From Vitis vinifera (Eukaryota; Streptophyta; Magnoliopsida; Vitales; Vitaceae), in NCBI RefSeq assembly GCF_030704535.1, contig NC_081817.1, positions 2,495,001 to 2,559,000 of the forward strand: a DNA stretch of 64,000 nt, given 5' to 3'. The notes beneath the pieces are model-generated. The model was not told where the DNA came from, did not search any database, and was given only the letters and a program-made list of their open reading frames with translations. Below are positions 60,876-64,000 of this stretch, piece by piece. Both the position numbers and the translations under genes were made by a program. Numbering within the stretch: position 1 is the first letter of the stretch; each line of letters starts with the position of its first letter.

Positions 60876-62037
60876 GGATTCAAGTCAAAGAAAATGTTGG
60901 GACACATTCCATGGCCATAGACAAATATATGACACAGCACACAAGGTGTTGAAATAAAGTAGAGAATGGAAGCTATATTGAAATTTCACGTAGTTGACTT
61001 AGGAACAACAAGCTTATATAACAAGAAAGGAATCATGAAGTACCAATCATGGTCAAGTCTTGGGTGATGAAAATCATGGATGGCGTTGATGGCAAACCCA
61101 GAGTTGAAGATGAATATGGCCGCTTCTGGCCAATAAAAAAATATGAAGGCATTATAGGCATCTTCACAAACTATAACCCCACCCCACCTTTCATTTTTAT
61201 GTTGAAGTCTCAGTTTCATCCCCCACCTTGTTTTATCTCATGGCTTTGGTTTATTTTTATGGAGATACTTTTCAATAATTTTTTTTTTAATAATATAAGC
61301 AATAATTATTACATATGATAGGTGGAAGTACACTAATTTTCAACTAATTTTTCTTTTGGATATTCTCCTACATTTATATTTCATAAGTTTCTCTTATAGT
61401 CTTTTGATTCGGTTGATTGGCAACTGCCAATAATAGAAAAGATACCCTTTAGACTTACATGATCATGTTAACGCTTACATAATGTTACTGTGCCTATATG
61501 TATTTTGTCTAAATGAATGGTTCGTATAGACAATAACATGGCTATCAAAGGTATCTTTCTAAACGAGTGGCTCGTGTTAGTTTTCGATAATGATAATCAT
61601 GGTACCAAAACAGGGATATCTCGTAATGGACACCTCAATAGGTGTGGTTTTTTCAAATTGGGAATGATGGACTGAACCGAATGAATTCAATTCTATATTT
61701 ACAAAAATCGATGTTAAAAAAATTCTTAATAATGGATGGGTTTGGGCCGGTTCAGTTTGGTTGGATCAGTTGTGTTCTTGTACACCCCAGCCGCCATTCC
61801 GGCCCAAGACAGCCCACACTGGTCGTGACGGGCCGCGGGCTGCCCTGGTTTGCACAGCTTGTAGTTCGGAACTTTGGGGTGATGTTGTGTGTTCCAAACG
61901 GTGTCGTTTGAGGAGTCGACCAAAGGCAAAAAAACGCGGAAGGGTTGGGAAGACACAGAAAAGGTGAAAAACGATGTCGTTTCATCAAGGGTTTTAGGTT
62001 GTTTGGCCATTGTTGTTTATCACTGCAAAGAGAAGAG
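60876..62037. other. Divergent promoter region of F-box J and PHIP1
   Basis: The two genes are transcribed away from each other across about 1.16 kb. The J side is AT-rich; the last 300 bp before PHIP1 is more GC-rich (for example GGGCCGCGGGCTGCC near 61830), as in a housekeeping promoter. The open frames here, on both strands, look spurious. Confidence 0.5.
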
Positions 62038-63186
62038 ATGGTTCTGTCGAACAAGAAGCTGAAGCAGAAGCTCAGAGCCGCTTTGGCGGAATCATTAGTA
62101 GTATCAGTCGCCGGAACTACTGACCCGACCACAACCGATTCAACATCAACGAACCCGGACCCCAATCCACAATCTCTCGAAAACCTCCTGGGCTCCGCAA
62201 CCCAGATACCCAGATTGTCCAAGAGAGAAAAACGCAGAAAAACCCTGTCTTTGCAGGGTCCTGAGCTTGCGGGCACAAGCAATCAGAGTGAAGAGAAGGA
62301 AGCCAATACAGAGGCTTTGACTGATGATGGTAATAATACTGAAAACAAGGATAAGAAAAAGAAGAAAAGGAAGAGAGATGGAGAGGTGGACGATGGAGAG
62401 GTGGGATTGGAAGAAAATAAAAATAAGTTGAAGAAGAAGAAGAACAAAAAGAAGAAGAAGAAGAAGAAGAAGCAGAAGAGTGAGGGACAGAACAAGGATG
62501 TTGAGAATGAAGGTGGAGAAAAGGGGGTGGTCAAAGAGACAGCTCAGATCAGTGATAGGTAATTTGAAATTTCATTTGAATAATACTAATGTCCATACAT
62601 TCTGTTTTCAGTTAAGATTTGGTTTCTTGAGCTGTTCTTTAATGACCATGTTAGATTTTCATTGTTTATTGCGTTGATTTCTTTGAATTGGTGTGGAATG
62701 CATTAGGCCCTGTTTCGTTACTGGGAAATTGATTGGTAAAGGGTAGAAACTTTTAACATATGTGTTTTGTTGTCTTGGTGTTTGGCGAATGAAAGAATTG
62801 CCTCCACAAAGCCAAATGGTTATACCATGGTCAGTTGAGTGGAGGCTTTTTGTCTCTCAGATCCTAAATAATGAAAAAGAACTCATCTTCAAAACAACTC
62901 CTTTTGTTATTCTCAGCTCTGTGTATGGATGGACTTTGAATTGCCTTGTAACTGCCATCTTCTATATGGGAATGAACTTGTATTGATTTTTTTGGATGTA
63001 TTATGTTTTTGCAGTCAAGAAAATGGGGATGCTTCTAATAAGGTTTATGTTGGAGGGATTCCATATTATTCAACTGAGGATGATATTCGGAGTTACTTTG
63101 ATAGTTGTGGCACCATAACTGAAGTTGACTGTATGATGTTTCCTGAGAGTGGAAAGTTCAGAGGGATAGCCATTATCAGTTTCAAG
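62038..63186 (+). CDS. PHIP1: PHIP1-like RNA-binding protein (5' part)
   Basis: Exon 1 (62038-62558) starts MVLSNKKLKQKLRAALAESL, close to my recall of Arabidopsis PHIP1 (phragmoplastin-interacting protein 1). It has LSKREKRRK and then a long Lys-rich low-complexity tract (about 62345-62480, AAG/AAA codons). Exon 2 (63015-63186) opens the first RRM, with RNP2-like KVYVGGIPYYSTEDDIRSYF and RNP1-like GKFRGIAIISF. The second RRM and the rest lie beyond the window. PHIP1 binds the Ran2 mRNA and phragmoplastin at the cell plate (family knowledge). The open frame runs upstream to 61945, but the 62038 ATG matches the family start. Confidence 0.85.
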
Positions 63187-64000
63187 GTAGGTATTCAGCT
63201 TGATTGGTTCGCTGTTCAAATCATGTTTGATTGTGTCAATTTTGATCCATTGCATTAGTTTTTAGGCGGAGAATGGCAATTATCTTATGCTATCATTAGT
63301 TTGAGCTTGCTTGCTCAGTTTCTTTAATAAGCTTAGGACTTGTAGCTAACAAACATGGAGAAATGACAACAGGCAAGCATGTTTCTGAAATTAAACTAGG
63401 TGCTGTTTTTGGAAGACCTGAAATCTTAAGTTCTTAACGAAACCAAGTCAGTCATGGTCCAAATCAGGGAAGAGTTCTCAACTTTTCAGTCAAATCATTT
63501 TTCAGTCTAAAACCAGAATATATGAGAATTGGGCTGATTTAGTTCATAATTACATATGATAGCAGAATATGTCAGGAAACTTCTCAGCATATAGCAAGAA
63601 TCCTAAGTAATGTTGCACCTTCCTTCAATGCATTTCGTACTCCTGTAAATTTTTCTCTGTGTGTGTGTATTGAGTGACATTTGATTATTTCTATCATCAA
63701 AATGCCTGTACCTCCTTGCTTCCTTATTGGCATTGCTGATATCTACCTTGCATATCATAATAAAACCATTTTCATTGAGGGGTTCTTCATTTAGAGGTGG
63801 ATTACACTTAAACTAGAAGTAATGTTCAGGACATGAAGACCTAGGGGGACCCCAAAATTACATGCCGAAGCCCCATGAGGAAAACATAACCACCCTGCTG
63901 AAATTGGAATGTAGAAAATGGCTACAAATTTAGCCAGAGTGGAATATACGTTCAGGGAGGGCTAATAAGCAGTTGATGATTTATTGGGATCAATCAACTT
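63187..64000 (+). other. PHIP1 intron running off the window
   Basis: It begins with the GTAGGTA donor after SFK. No further exon is visible before the window ends, so this is intron sequence at least up to 64000. Confidence 0.65.

Noticed and set aside
61945-62037. Upstream in-frame ATG for PHIP1 at 61945
   Set aside because: The added residues do not match the family, whose start MVLSNKKLKQ coincides with the ATG at 62038.
62283-62534. Phe/Ser-rich - strand frame opposite PHIP1
   Set aside because: It is the antisense shadow of the Lys-rich coding repeat.

Overview
This is nuclear DNA from a dicot plant. The genes have short exons, GT-AG introns and AT-rich introns, and the intergenic sequence is full of LINE and LTR debris. 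The gene families and F-box cluster suggest a grapevine-like (Vitis) genome, but the species is an inference. I assigned genes by reading translated exons against remembered family sequences; no search was run.

Layout. (1) 1-12.5 kb, + strand: a large ABCB20/ABCB6-type ABC transporter. Ten exons with 1,286 codons are visible; the first exon lies upstream of the window. Its introns hold nested LINEs, two solo LTRs and a microsatellite. (2) 13.9-16.2 kb, - strand: a complete 8-exon PsbP-like lumenal protein of the PNSL1/PPL2 type, ending tail to tail with the ABC gene. (3) 16.3-20.1 kb: intergenic, with an LTR remnant and a field of diverged palindromes. (4) 20.2-21.6 kb, + strand: a complete TIP1;3-like vacuolar aquaporin. 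(5) 24.0-28.6 kb, - strand: two F-box/LRR genes, A and B. (6) 29.4-43.4 kb: no whole gene, but spliced-looking fragments of at least five unrelated genes (V-ATPase c'', a USP/U-box protein, proteasome RPN2, myosin XI and a SelT-like protein). Among them lies a 2.8-kb minisatellite with a LINE inserted in it. (7) 44.2-60.9 kb, - strand: the rest of the F-box/LRR cluster. Genes D and J look intact; E, H, I, C and C' are broken, and there are several smaller relics. (8) 62.0-64.0 kb, + strand: the first two exons of a PHIP1-like RNA-binding protein; the gene runs off the window.

The single-copy genes form a conserved neighbourhood. In Arabidopsis, as I recall it, ABCB6 (At2g39480) sits between PPL2/PNSL1 (At2g39470) and an F-box gene (At2g39490), and ABCB20 (At3g55320) lies beside PPL1 (At3g55330) and PHIP1 (At3g55340). 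This window carries all these types in one place, as expected of the unduplicated ancestral segment. The F-box locus has expanded and a gene-fragment region has grown inside it.

The F-box cluster shows birth and death of genes: a block duplication (A-B to H-I), a later 4.1-kb tandem duplication (44.3-52.5 kb), insertion of an LTR into one block copy, and uneven decay of the copies. The most unusual parts are the multi-gene fragment region and the palindrome-rich 202/180-bp minisatellite.
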